DNA from: Epiperipatus broadwayi
Lineage: Eukaryota; Onychophora; Udeonychophora; Euonychophora; Peripatidae
Assembly (NCBI GenBank): GCA_028023455.1
Contig: JAQFVV010012397.1
Coordinates: forward strand, 4,668,888 to 4,732,887
Direction: 5' to 3'
Length of the DNA: 64,000 bases
The number at the start of each line of letters is the position of its first letter. Position 1 is the stretch's first letter. Of this stretch, positions 25,829-40,619 are shown in pieces. A model generated the notes under the pieces. It saw only the letters and a list, made by a program, of their open reading frames with translations, had not been told where the DNA came from and did not search any database. The position numbers and the translations under genes are program-made.

Positions 25829-28383
25829 TGTACCGGTATAAATCACCTACGCTTACTCATACACAGTACCCGAGTTCAAACCCAGTCCACATTTAAGAAT
25901 AAATTCCAAAACGCCAACTGAATTCAAACCCAAACCCCGGTATGACCAACCGATGATGACTTTATAACAGCACGGGGTTATCCCTTTTCTAGCTCAGCTT
26001 AGAACATGGACTAAATTCTTACAGTTAATGATATATATATTTATTATACTCTAGATATTGGAACGGTCATTCATGTAATGTATATATTTAAGTTGCCAAT
26101 ACAGACAGTAAGTGGCTAAATAGACTTAGAGAGTAATAAAGTGGAAGACACAAAAATTAAATTAAATAAAGTGTTTAATAAGAAAAATAGCAAGCATATA
26201 AATATAGTGTTATATAATAAAATAGAAAGCGGATAAATATATTGTTCAACAAGAAAATACAAAGCATATAAATATAATGTTAACAGTACGGTAAGACTTC
26301 CATGAATCCTCTTGTATTTGGCTACTAGTCTTTAGTAAACGTTTTATTTAGTAAACAAACTTATGCCAATAGCTGGGTAGTTAAATGATTGACGGGTGGT
26401 TAAGAGAATCAGAGTATTTGAGCACTGGAAAAATATTTATCTAAAGATTTTTATTAACTTATTTTATTAGAATAGGCTCGAGCCGTTACGTAGACGAACA
26501 GTTGGAGAATGGTTTTATATAAAGACGACATAAAGGAAAGATGTGCTGGTGGTTTTATATAAATACGACATGGAAGATAGATGAACTGGTGGTTTCCTGG
26601 ATTCTAAAGCCCTACAGTAATCAATTGCGGTGCATTAACGGAATACCGGGCGGCTTGTACATTGACAAGGCTTAATGCCCCCAAGTAGCTCCGGGACACG
26701 ACAACCAGCCGGGATCATTTCGAACCCCGGTGATCCAAGAGATTACCGGGAAAGAAAAAAACTGCTTTCATTCCCCAATGGTAGAATGGTGAGACGCTAA
26801 CTTCAGCGAAGGGAAGGCATTGCCACAGACGTGAAGGACGAATACTTGAAGCGGATTTTTAAAAGAAATTATATAAAACCTGGAATCTATTAGTCTGTTT
26901 CTACGCCACAGGCTGAGATCCTTATCCCAATAAAACGTAGCGGACTTAAACTGACGGTGAAAACAATAATTAGTTAAATTTACTCTGAAACTCTAACCCT
27001 TCGGGTTGACAGGCGGTAGCGATAGTATCAAATTATTCAGTGAATTATTTCTCATATTATACATAACATTAATGAACACTTTGACCATTATACATATATT
27101 TTACGATCGAACCTTAGATTGCAATTTTAGGACAAATTAACATAGACTAATAAAGTGACTTAACATTTATCAACTCGGAATGTGAAAGAATATTTAATTC
27201 AGAAAATGAAATTACTTTTAAAACTAAATTGATCACTATTACACACTAGTTTTCACAGAATTGGAAATATTACTATTGGCAATGTTTGTCTATGAAATAA
27301 GCAACATAAGAAAATATAAATGCATTCAGTTGAAATATTATTACTATTAATTACAATTTTATAAATGATTTCTAAAGACTAGAGCAGAGGATAAAAAAAA
27401 AGAAAAGAAAATTTACTGACAGGTTAAATAATAGCATTATAAATGACATAAAAACTTACATGTGATTTGTTTGATTGATAACATTAAGCACGGAAGAAAA
27501 TTAAAGTTCGTGTAACAAAGTTACTCTTCTTTCTTCATCCAGCTTGGCTTGTGACGAACGTAGGCACGCATTTTTGAAAGTTATTTGTAAGGCATAGTAA
27601 ATTTTGAGATTGGAAGTTGGAAATTCTGAAGTATATGAAACATGATCAAACAGCGGCACGAAGATCCATATTGGCGGGCAGAGACCAGCTCCTGGCACTT
27701 AGCCCATCAACATTGCGATTCACTGATAAACTTCTTAATAATAATGTTTGAATTATACTCAACTGCTGTGTTGTCTCGAGACTACTTCTCTCAAACACGA
27801 CAAAAGTTAGAATCTAAGTTTTTCTCTAAAATCCCCACTGCTGACCTTTCCGACTTGTTTTTGTTTTAGGCTCCGCCTACTTTCTTTAGCCTCTAGCTAT
27901 GCAGCTTGACCAACAATCAATTATCCGTTTTTAGCAATCTTTTAATTTAATACGCTATTTTTAAATTGACATAGTAATTACATATAAAAATTCCTTACTA
28001 ATTTTGAATACAACTTAATTGCTTTGTACATTTGTGCAATTAGATTTTAATTAAAACACTGATCAAAGGAATGTGATTTTTGATCAGTATTTTTAAATGA
28101 CTTTATACAATTTTAAAACTAAAATTTAAAACAAATACGCCCGCACTGAAACTTTAAATTAAATGATATAAACCCACAAACCACGCACACACGAATATTA
28201 TTTCATGGTTTGCGACATTTATATACGGAAACTTTACATATTTATTTATGAACTATAGAATATATAACTAATTTATATTATAACTTAAAATAGACAAAAT
28301 CTCACTGCGGGCGAACAGTAGTTTGAATTACCGTACATGAAAACACCTGAAACGAAGATCGGTTCTCCGATCTGTCTGTTTCA
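25829..28383 (-). repeat. 3' LTR of the 7.67-kb element (left copy)
   Basis: A 2,555-bp terminal repeat. On the minus strand it begins with a hairpin (28348-28383; arms TGAAAC...AGATCGG and CCGATCT...GTTTCA). It ends ACCGGTACA, like the solo LTR at 38314-39964. A comparatively GC-rich block (about 26590-27020) contains ACCGGGCGGC and ACCCTTCGGGTTGAC motifs. Two near-tandem copies of TTTATATAAAACC (minus strand, near 26508 and 26551) are candidate TATA boxes. Confidence 0.88.
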
Positions 28384-28611
28384 TTTCTTGTCACTTTATA
28401 AAAAAAAAAAACAAAAAAAAATGATTATACATAATTTCTGATTAACAGTTTTTCTTTCTCTTTTTTCACATAATTGATTGACCTTGGAGAACAGTCTGGG
28501 TGAGGGTTTGAACTTAATATTTACAAAGGTGGGTGTATTGCCGTAATTCCTTTTCTCATCATCATGTGCATGTCACAGTGGTCATTTTCCGGGTCATCAT
28601 TTTGTATATCT
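28384..28611 (-). other. 3' untranslated part of the 7.67-kb element
   Basis: The stretch between the ORF stop and the 3' LTR. The minus-strand sequence next to the LTR is GTGACAAGAAA, a weak purine-rich candidate for plus-strand priming. Confidence 0.5.
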
Positions 28612-29775
28612 CTACCTTCTCCCTGGGTCGGGAGGTATATAAGGGTTATAGGTATGTCTTTTTAGATTTCTTACTAAAATAGCAAAAGCGGTCACAATAT
28701 TGTGCTTTGGTATATTATTATATTGTTCATTATTAAAAGTATCTTGCTTTAAAAGAATTTCTCTAACCTTCTGTGACCTAATGGCATCCATTATAACATT
28801 TTCACTTTGGGAGTTGAGAAGTCTTTCTCCATTTTTTATGAAACTATTTTTTTTAACATATGTCCATGCTTTAAAACAAAGTTTATTATTTCTGTTTAAT
28901 GAGTTCAGCTCCTCATCAATCCCGTTCTGATCATATTTCATAAACAAATAATTATAGGTTTTATTAAAATGGGCAGCATTGTACACAACTAAAGATCTGT
29001 CCACTTTCTTCATTTTCATATCAGGAGGCCATTCAGCATCATTTCTAAACTTTAACTTTGATGTCTTCATTAATGCACTTTTCCACAGGATATCTTTATA
29101 ATTATTATGGAAATATAACTTCTCATTAATTATGATTTCAGAAGATTCATCCATAACAGTATGTATTGTTCTATTAATATTTTTCATCATCGATACAGCC
29201 ACTCCATTAGAGGGTGGTAAACTGATATAATCACTTTGAGATGGGCTGGCTTGCAGTAAATTTGAAACCACCATTTCCTCAGTACTTTCTTCATTCTTAG
29301 CTAAATCTGCTAGAGTAAAACTTTGACTCTGAGTAATCTCTGTCACATCTAATTCTTTACATTTTTGTTGAGTAGAGCTGGCATTTGTATTCACTAATCT
29401 AATCTCATGAGGTTCCAACCTTATTTTAGTTGGTTGAGGTTCTGTGTCCTCTGCTCCACTCCTCACACCATTGCTTTCCTTGCTGTCCCCAACTTCTTTT
29501 GGTGTGGCCTGGTCATCTTCATTTTCTATTTTTGGGTCTTCAGAGGGATTTATTTCTTGCTGACGCTTTGCACTTTCTAGATTTGAGTTGGCTCGGATGC
29601 CTCGTGCTTCGTCGATCCTTACCAGCCTCTCCAACATCATCATCATAATCTTCCTGTCCTCTCTCCCCTCTCTGAGGATCGCGTTAAACTTCGCATCGCG
29701 ATCGTGCTCCCTCTGTTTGTTTCCTTCTATTTCTGCCATTTCTGCTTCGTTTTTCCTTAGAAATGTTTTTAGCAT
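28612..29775 (-). CDS. Single 387-residue ORF of the 7.67-kb LTR element, function unknown
   Basis: An uninterrupted 387-codon frame from ATG at 29775 to a stop at 28612, the only long coding frame in the element. Residues 1-60 are rich in Glu/Lys/Arg with a Met run (EDRKIMMMMLERLV) and suggest a coiled coil. Residues 65-170 are acidic, Ser/Pro/Glu-rich and probably disordered. From about residue 215 the protein is more ordered and basic, including YNYLFMKYDQNG, LCFKAWTYVKKNSF and AFAILVRNLKRHTYNPYIPP. There is no CCHC knuckle, protease, RT or transmembrane segment. It could be a highly diverged gag-like nucleic-acid-binding protein or captured host sequence. An intact frame amid decayed transposons argues for recent function or recent insertion. 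I do not recognise the family. Confidence 0.7.
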   Translation of the reverse strand: MLKTFLRKNEAEMAEIEGNKQREHDRDAKFNAILREGREDRKIMMMMLERLVRIDEARGIRANSNLESAKRQQEINPSEDPKIENEDDQATPKEVGDSKESNGVRSGAEDTEPQPTKIRLEPHEIRLVNTNASSTQQKCKELDVTEITQSQSFTLADLAKNEESTEEMVVSNLLQASPSQSDYISLPPSNGVAVSMMKNINRTIHTVMDESSEIIINEKLYFHNNYKDILWKSALMKTSKLKFRNDAEWPPDMKMKKVDRSLVVYNAAHFNKTYNYLFMKYDQNGIDEELNSLNRNNKLCFKAWTYVKKNSFIKNGERLLNSQSENVIMDAIRSQKVREILLKQDTFNNEQYNNIPKHNIVTAFAILVRNLKRHTYNPYIPPDPGRR

Positions 29776-30938
29776 AAGACTTTGATTCGTACAACGCTTT
29801 GATTTGTATATATCATAAAAGGTTACTGATCCCTGCTCCTTGTGCCAAATCCTCCTCCGCTGCTGATACTGTTTGTGTGGCTTACTTCCTTTCTCTCTTT
29901 CTTCCTTCGCCTACGTTCAGCCTGGTTTTTGTTATCTACGCTTTTCACCGTTAATATTATTTTTTTATTTATTTAGGAATATGACATGTTTATCATTACT
30001 AAAAATATACAGGGAAAAAAAAACTTTATTTCACCCAGTTCGCACTGTTCTCCTCAGTCCTATCATACAAACATATTAATAATGGGTACATAACATAGTA
30101 TTTTTTTGTATTTCTGTCAGTAATTCTCTCTTTTTATATATGCCACCCTACTCTCTTTTAAAACAAACACTCGCCACTGCTGTATGGACAAACATGTTTG
30201 CTGACAAATTTATTTGATAGGCGCCAGCCAGCAACATGTGACCAATAGATAATTTAATCCACTGATCCCCAAATATATACTTTTATATGACCTAATAATC
30301 ATTTGATTTAAGATTTACTGTTTTATATAGGCAGAAAAAAAAATTTAATACTGACTCCGGTAAGGTTTTTTTTTATATTACAACATATATATGCACACAC
30401 GTGTTTATTTCTAAAACACAAAAATAATCCTACTTCTTTATTCTTTTTTTCAAAACAAATATTTTTCACAACAAACGAAAATATATATATATATACGTAC
30501 ACAAATATATATACGCGTACACGTTTTTATTTTTTTAGAACTGGACTTAATTCTACTTCTTTATTTTTTTCATATGATTTAAACGACAAGAATGAACTCG
30601 CAAAAACATTATGGAATAACTCATTTATTTTAATTAATTACACGCACGAATTGCTTCCGCTCTCTTTTCAAAAAAAAATCTTCACTCTGTTTCTTAACAA
30701 TATTTGGGAGGATTATATACTGAACCTTTGTGTAAGGGAAAAAAATTTATATTACTTGTTTTACTACTATAATTTCACTTGCGCATTTTAATACGCCAAA
30801 TACGTATCAATATTATGACAAACGACAAAAAAAAAATTGAATATTTTTATCATTTAACTGTTTACTCTCGTTCACTCTGCAGGGTGTGGGAGATTTCTTC
30901 ATCGAAGCACCACAGAGGGCGTCCAAAAATATAATAAC
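29776..30938 (-). other. Leader region of the 7.67-kb element
   Basis: About 1.16 kb between the 5' LTR and the ORF start. It is AT-rich, with short TA and poly(T) tracts, and no frame worth annotating. The end next to the LTR carries the possible primer site described for the whole element and a GC-richer stretch (about 30870-30925). Confidence 0.6.
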
Positions 30939-33494
30939 TGTACCGGTATAAATCACCTACGCTTACTCATACACAGTACCCGAGTTCAAACCCAGTCCAC
31001 ATTTAAGAATAAATTCCAAAACGCCAACTGAATTCAAACCCAAACCCCGGTATGACCAACCGATGATGACTTTATAACAGCACGGGGTTATCCCTTTTCT
31101 AGCTCAGCTTAGAACATGGACTAAATTCTTACAGTTAATGATATATATATTTATTATACTCTAGATATTGGAACGGTCATTCATGTAATGTATATATTTA
31201 AGTTGCCAATACAGACAGTAAGTGGCTAAATAGACTTAGAGAGTAATAAAGTGGAAGACACAAAAATTAAATTAAATAAAGTGTTTAATAAGAAAAATAG
31301 CAAGCATATAAATATAGTGTTATATAATAAAATAGAAAGCGGATAAATATATTGTTCAACAAGAAAATACAAAGCATATAAATATAATGTTAACAGTACG
31401 GTAAGACTTCCATGAATCCTCTTGTATTTGGCTACTAGTCTTTAGTAAACGTTTTATTTAGTAAACAAACTTATGCCAATAGCTGGGTAGTTAAATGATT
31501 GACGGGTGGTTAAGAGAATCAGAGTATTTGAGCACTGGAAAAATATTTATCTAAAGATTTTTATTAACTTATTTTATTAGAATAGGCTCGAGCCGTTACG
31601 TAGACGAACAGTTGGAGAGATGGTTTTATATAAAGACGACATAAAGGAAAGATGTGCTGGTGGTTTTATATAAATACGACATGGAAGATAGATGAACTGG
31701 TGGTTGCCTGGATTCAAAAGCCCTACAGTAATCAATTGCGGTGCATTAACGGAATACCGGGCGGCTTGTACATTGACAAGGCTTAATGCCCCCAAGTAGC
31801 TCCGGGACACGACAACCAGCCGGGATCATTTCGAACCCCGGTGATCCAAGAGATTACCGGGAAAGAAAAAAACTGCTTTCATTCCCCAATGGTAGAATGG
31901 CGAGACGCTAACTTCAGCGAAGGGAAGGCATTGCCACAGACGTGAAGGACGAATACTTGAAGCGGATTTTTAAAAGAAATTATATAAAACCTGGAATCTA
32001 TTAGTCTGTTTCTACGCCACAGGCTGAGATCCTTACCCCAATAAAACGTAGCGGACTTAAACTGACGGTGAAAACAATAATTAGTTAAATTTACTCTGAA
32101 ACTCTAACCCTTCGGGTTGACAGGCGGTAGCGATAGTATCAAATTATTCAGTGAATTATTTCTCATATTATACTTAACATTAATGAACACTTTGACCATT
32201 ATACATATATTTTACGATCGAACCTTAGATTGCAATTTTAGGACAAATTAACATAGACTAATAAAGTGACTTAACATTTATCAACTCGGAATGTGAAAGA
32301 ATATTTAATTCAGAAAATGAAATTACTTTTAAAACTAAATTGATCACTATTACACACTAGTTTTCACAGAATTGGAAATATTACTATTGGCAATGTTTGT
32401 CTATGAAATAAGCAACATAAGAAAATATAAATGCATTCAGTTGAAATATTATTACTATTAATTACAATTTTATAAATGATTTCTAAAGACTAGAGCAGAG
32501 GATAAAAGAAAAGAAAAGAAAATTTACTGACAGGTTAAATAATAGCATTATAATTGACATAAAAACTTACATGTGATTTGTTTGATTGATAACATTAAGC
32601 ACGGAAGAAAATTAAAGTTCGTGTAACAAAGTTACTCTTCTTTCTTCATCCAGCTTGGCTTGTGACGAACGTAGGCGCGCATTTTTGAAAGTTATTTGTA
32701 AGGCATAGTAAATTTTGAGATTGGAAGTTGGAAATTCTGAAGTATATGAAACATGATCAAACAGCGGCACGAAGATCCATATTGGCGGGCAGAGACCAGC
32801 TCCTGGCACTTAGCCCATCAACATTGCGATTCACTGATAAACTTCTTAATAATAATGTTTGAATTATACTCAACTGCTGTGTTGTCTCGAGACTACTTCT
32901 CTCAAACACGACAAAAGTTAGAATCTAAGTTTTTCTCTAAAATCCCCACTGCTGACCTTTCCGACTTGTTTTTGTTTTAGGCTCCGCCTACTTTCTTTAG
33001 CCTCTAGCTATGCAGCTTGACCAACAATCAATTATCCGTTTTTAGCAATCTTTTAATTTAATACGCTATTTTTAAATTGACATAGTAATTACATATAAAA
33101 ATTCCTTACTAATTTTGAATACAACTTAATTGCTTTGTACATTTGTGCAATTAGATTTTAATTAAAACACTGATCAAAGGAATGTGATTTTTGATCAGTA
33201 TTTTTAAACGACTTTATACAATTTTAAAACTAAAATTTAAAACAAATACGCCCGCACTGAAACTTTAAATTAAATGATATAAACCCACAAACCATGCACA
33301 CACGAATATTATTTCATGGTTTGCGACATTTATATACGGAAACTTTACATATTTATTTATGAACTATAGAATATATAACTAATTTATATTATAACTTAAA
33401 ATAGACAAAATCTCATTGCGGGCGAACAGTAGTTTGAATTACCGTACATGAAAACACCTGAAACGAAGATCGGTTCTCCGATCTGTCTGTTTCA
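30939..33494 (-). repeat. 5' LTR of the 7.67-kb element (right copy)
   Basis: A near-identical partner of 25829-28383. Differences seen by eye include GAGAGATGG versus GAGAATGG (1-bp indel), a 2-base change near 31705, and single changes near 31901, 32036, 32174, 32508, 32554, 32677, 33209, 33294 and 33416. The terminal hairpin is at 33459-33494. Confidence 0.9.
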
Positions 33495-33510
33495 ATATAT
33501 ATATATATAT
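33495..33510. repeat. TA tract, right side of the 7.67-kb element target
   Basis: The TA repeat resumes immediately after the LTR, so the element inserted inside a TA tract. Confidence 0.85.
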
Positions 33511-34186
33511 AACGATTTGTTACCAGATAAACAGTCCATAGGCAACTTAAATAGACTTGTAGTTATTGTTTACTAAATTGGTGTCTAACTAATATTATGT
33601 AAAAAAAATATCACTTAATTTTTTTAGCTTACTCAGTATATGATTTAAAATAAAAGCAGCTCTTTTCTCAAATGTCATTAAAACAAGGTTGAATAAACAA
33701 TGATGACTATATGGCATTGCATTACATTTGATTAAAATAAAGCATATGGCTTTATTGCTTGGGAATTCATAAGAAGTTCAAGTATTGGATCTGTGATTGC
33801 CAAATTGATCCTAGTACATCCTGATCCCAAGTCAGACCCACAGGGCATTGGATTTTATAATTACTGATTGCTCAAGCTTATTATAGAAAGCCGCTGTTGT
33901 TTATATAATTTTTATCTATCAGATAAATCAAGTAAGAAATACTGTAAACCTTAAACCTAACTGACTAGTATATTTGATTATTGAATTGTTTTATGCAATA
34001 TCTCAGCAATCAGTTATTTAAAAAAAAAACAAAACATTTTTTTCTACCAATAAAAATGGTATATATTCGGAAAATTTAGTATTACATTTAAATATATCCC
34101 GCCCTTATGTTTAGAACAACTATTCTACGTATTTTGACTTATTGTTAGAAAACATGGATTTTAGATTTAAAAATGAAACTATTTGT
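33511..34186. other. AT-rich non-coding stretch
   Basis: No supportable feature. A slightly GC-richer patch at about 33780-33860 could be an old SINE, but no clear A and B boxes are present. Confidence 0.4.
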
Positions 34187-34290
34187 CAAGCATTGGTGGC
34201 CGAGAGGTCAGCACAGCTGCCTTACAAGCAATTGTCCCGGATTTGCGGGTTCGCACCCCAGCCGATAATTCGACACATAAAAAAAACTAT
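34187..34290 (+). repeat. Short tRNA-derived SINE, family S1, copy 3
   Basis: It begins AAGCATTGGTGGCCGAGAGG (A box) and continues to a B box, GCGGGTTCGCACCCCAG. It ends GACACATAAAAAAAACT, the family's A-rich tail. It is the only plus-strand copy of the four in the window. Confidence 0.78.
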
Positions 34291-38290
<4,000 letters not shown>

Positions 38291-38293
38291 GTT

Positions 38294-38313
38294 ATATATA
38301 TATATATATATAT
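38294..38313. repeat. TA tract, left side of the solo LTR target
   Basis: A short TA repeat ending at the TG of the LTR. The array resumes at 39965. Confidence 0.85.
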
Positions 38314-39961
38314 TGTGCCAATGCCAAATTGGCACATGTATATAAAATAATTTTGTCTAAAAAAATTATTAAAATCTTTCGTAAAAGAGTGTGAAATAAA
38401 AGTTATAAAAAATCGGAAGTTTCTTTAAATGTAAATGCAGTTTGTTTTCGTGAAAATAAGATTTAAAAATCAGAGAGTTCTTAAGATTAAAACTTACAAT
38501 TAAAGAGGAGAGGGGGGGGTTTTGTTTAGAAAAGATAAAACTAAGAGTTTCATAAAAAGTTAAAATTATTAAAATATAAAAAAAGGAAAAATCTCTTTTC
38601 ATTCCAGTTTATTATATAGATTATATTAGTGCGTGCGAATGTAAACAAAAGTATGCATGTAAGAATAATATAAAAAAAAAAAAAAAAGAAAAAAAATGAA
38701 TAAAGAAATGAAATGTATTTTAAAGGAAACACAGTGGTGGACTGCTAATTAAAGATATGAAAACAACACATTTTAAAATAGCTACTACTAATAAAATATT
38801 CAATCGAAAAACACGTTGTCATAATAATTAATCTAAAGGAATTTCGACAACACGTATTGCCGGAGGATATTAAAACAAAAACACGTCGCAGGTATAAATA
38901 GACTTTTTTTCGTTTATCAGACAGTCAGTTGGAGTTTGAAATTCAGTCTAGTTTTACTGTGTCAGTTTACAGAAATGCAGTGCTGAAAAGCTTTTGGAAA
39001 TATACGCTTGTGCTCCAGCCTTTTTAGTCCAATAAGATCATCAAAACCTGCCTGAGAAATAATGTCTGGATAACAACACAGAAACCCTCCGTCCAAACGT
39101 GCGGCTGTCTCCAAGAAAAAACCAACGGATTACCATAAATTCTCTTCCATAAACAAAATCTAACCGGTTAGATACAATCCATTTGAAGCAGCAGAAGTAG
39201 CCACCGACAAGAAAAAATCCTAGGTATCTGTTTTATTATTATTATTTACCAGTAGTAGTCACCACTGTACTCCGTAAATATTGAAGATTAACATTATATG
39301 AACTCTATCATACATAAAAGGAACTATTGATGTGTGTGCATGAGTTTCAAATGTTATTAATGCTTTATTATTTTTTTTTTTTTTGCGAATGAGAGTTAAT
39401 TAAATGTATAAGATTATGTTGCTTTGTTCATGAAATATCCTATCATATGTTAATTTAAAAAAAAGTGCGTGCGTGAAATTTGGATTTATAAAATGTTTAG
39501 AATGCGTTTATGTTGGTTAGTAAATTATATTTAAACTTAATTGATGTTGATTGAAATAAATTATCTTTAAAATTAAACTTGATCTGTCGGTCAATTCTTT
39601 TTATCAATCTCTTATGAACAATAAATATCGTTGATTAAAATCAGACTGGGCTGGTTAAGGGAATTGTTTCGAGCGCTGGATTATGAGCCTACTACCCGAA
39701 TATGTTAGTCTTCAGACTAGCTGGCGCCCCGGGGTTTACCCTGAAACAAATAAAGTATTTGGATGGTAGGGGTTGGAATCTAGCAGCCGAGATGGGCCAT
39801 TGTTGATAGTTAAAGCTATTAATAAGATCTCTCATTTTGCTCGAACGTGCCGGTTCGTTCACCTAACCTTTATAATATTAAAAATGTATTGTGAAGGAGT
39901 TTGAAACCGGCCAAAACTTATATATACGTATAAGTAGGTGGTTTCAGCGGTTCGACCCGGT

Positions 39962-39964
<3 letters not shown>
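38314..39964 (+). mobile_element. Solo LTR (about 1.65 kb)
   Basis: It begins TG and ends CA, with TA repeat directly on both sides, and no second LTR or internal region. It starts with a hairpin (38314-38336; arms TGTGCCAAT and ATTGGCACA, 5-bp loop) and ends GACCCGGTACA, close to the ACCGGTACA end of the 7.67-kb element's LTR. A TATA box and an initiator-like TCAGTT downstream give it a plus-strand orientation. A GC-richer 3' part (39640-39960) resembles R-U5. LTR-LTR recombination normally produces such solo LTRs. Confidence 0.72.
38893..38930 (+). promoter_or_regulatory. Core promoter of the solo LTR
   Basis: TATAAATAG at 38893-38901 is followed about 25-30 bp downstream by ATCAGACAGTCAGTTGG, whose TCAGT matches the arthropod/invertebrate initiator consensus. 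The spacing is standard for RNA polymerase II. The call comes from motifs only. Confidence 0.55.

Positions 39965-40016
<52 letters not shown>
39965..40016. repeat. TA microsatellite, right side of the solo LTR target
   Basis: About 52 bp of TA repeat immediately following the LTR terminal CA. Confidence 0.95.
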
Positions 40017-40018
<2 letters not shown>

Positions 40019-40134
40019 TTTGCAAAAAGCCAATAAACTTTGCTATGTTAATTTCATAATATCTTTTTCTATCTATGTTAAAAGTTTTCATAATATCTAA
40101 TAAAATGATTTGATTTACAATATCAAATGCTTTT

Positions 40135-40260
40135 TAGGCTCCAATAGCATTTCTCTAAAAATGACCCTTATGACATAATAGTTAGTACAATTACCAAAAA
40201 TGCCATGACCTCAAATTTGAGTCCTACTAGTTAAAACTTAAATTATTTTAAGCCACAAGC
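40135..40260 (+). repeat. Probable degraded tRNA-derived SINE
   Basis: TATGACATAATAGTTAGTAC resembles an A box region and CAAATTTGAGTCCT a B box with suitable spacing. Divergence is high and no second copy was found, so this is tentative. Confidence 0.35.
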
Positions 40261-40429
40261 AAGCTTAGAAATTTTTTTAAGTCTCAGATGATAGTCAACT
40301 CATATAGGTACTTCAGTATATCTAGCTAAGATAAGAATAGCTCTTCACTAAAGTGAATTTTATCTTACATTAGAATAATCAGGATTATCAAATGTATACA
40401 AAACCCCTATATTTAATAAGTAAATGTCC

Positions 40430-40615
40430 ATTATTGAACTGATTTCTAGATTTTGTCTTCATTAATGAGACTGCAGATTCAAAGTTGGAAGGAAGATCAG
40501 ACATAGATCTAGCAACAATTTTAAATTTTATTTTATCTCTCAAATTGTAAGCATGACTGTTTTTGAATCCAAACCAACCTTCTTGAACTACTTTTAGTTC
40601 TTCATTAACTAAAAT
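40430..40615 (-). pseudogene. Coding-like fragment of unknown family
   Basis: On the minus strand one frame stays open for about 60 codons with ordinary protein composition despite AT-rich surroundings. It includes NEELKVVQEGWFGFKN, HAYNLRDKIKFKIVARSM and SDLPSNFESAVSLM, ending near KSRNQF. It is too short and has no start or splice context that I trust. A fragment of a decayed transposon or an exon remnant are both possible. I do not recognise the family. Confidence 0.4.
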
Positions 40616-40619
40616 GTAT

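Larger units (their letters stand above)
25829..33494 (-). mobile_element. Young LTR element with very long LTRs and one unrecognised ORF
   Basis: Two direct repeats (25829-28383 and 30939-33494, about 2,555 bp each) begin TG and end CA, differ at about a dozen positions by eye, and flank a unique 2,555-bp centre (28384-30938). Both outer edges abut TA tracts. The minus orientation is favoured by the single ORF (29775 to 28612) and by a possible primer site, TGGACGCCCTCTGTGGTGC, on the minus strand at about 30925-30907, 13 nt from the LTR edge. There is no RT, RNase H, integrase or protease anywhere, so the element is non-autonomous. It is a LARD- or TR-GAG-like layout, but the ORF is not recognised as gag. 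High LTR identity implies recent insertion. Confidence 0.88.

Noticed and set aside
27501-27869. 65- and 75-codon frames conserved in both LTRs of the 7.67-kb element
   Set aside because: Conservation between LTRs only reflects recent duplication by reverse transcription. They overlap on opposite strands and show no domain.
25829-33494. DIRS, Polinton/Maverick or tandem-duplication explanation for the long direct repeats
   Set aside because: The repeats are direct, not inverted or split, have TG...CA ends and TA-tract flanks, and a unique centre. No tyrosine recombinase or DNA polymerase is present, so an LTR element fits better.
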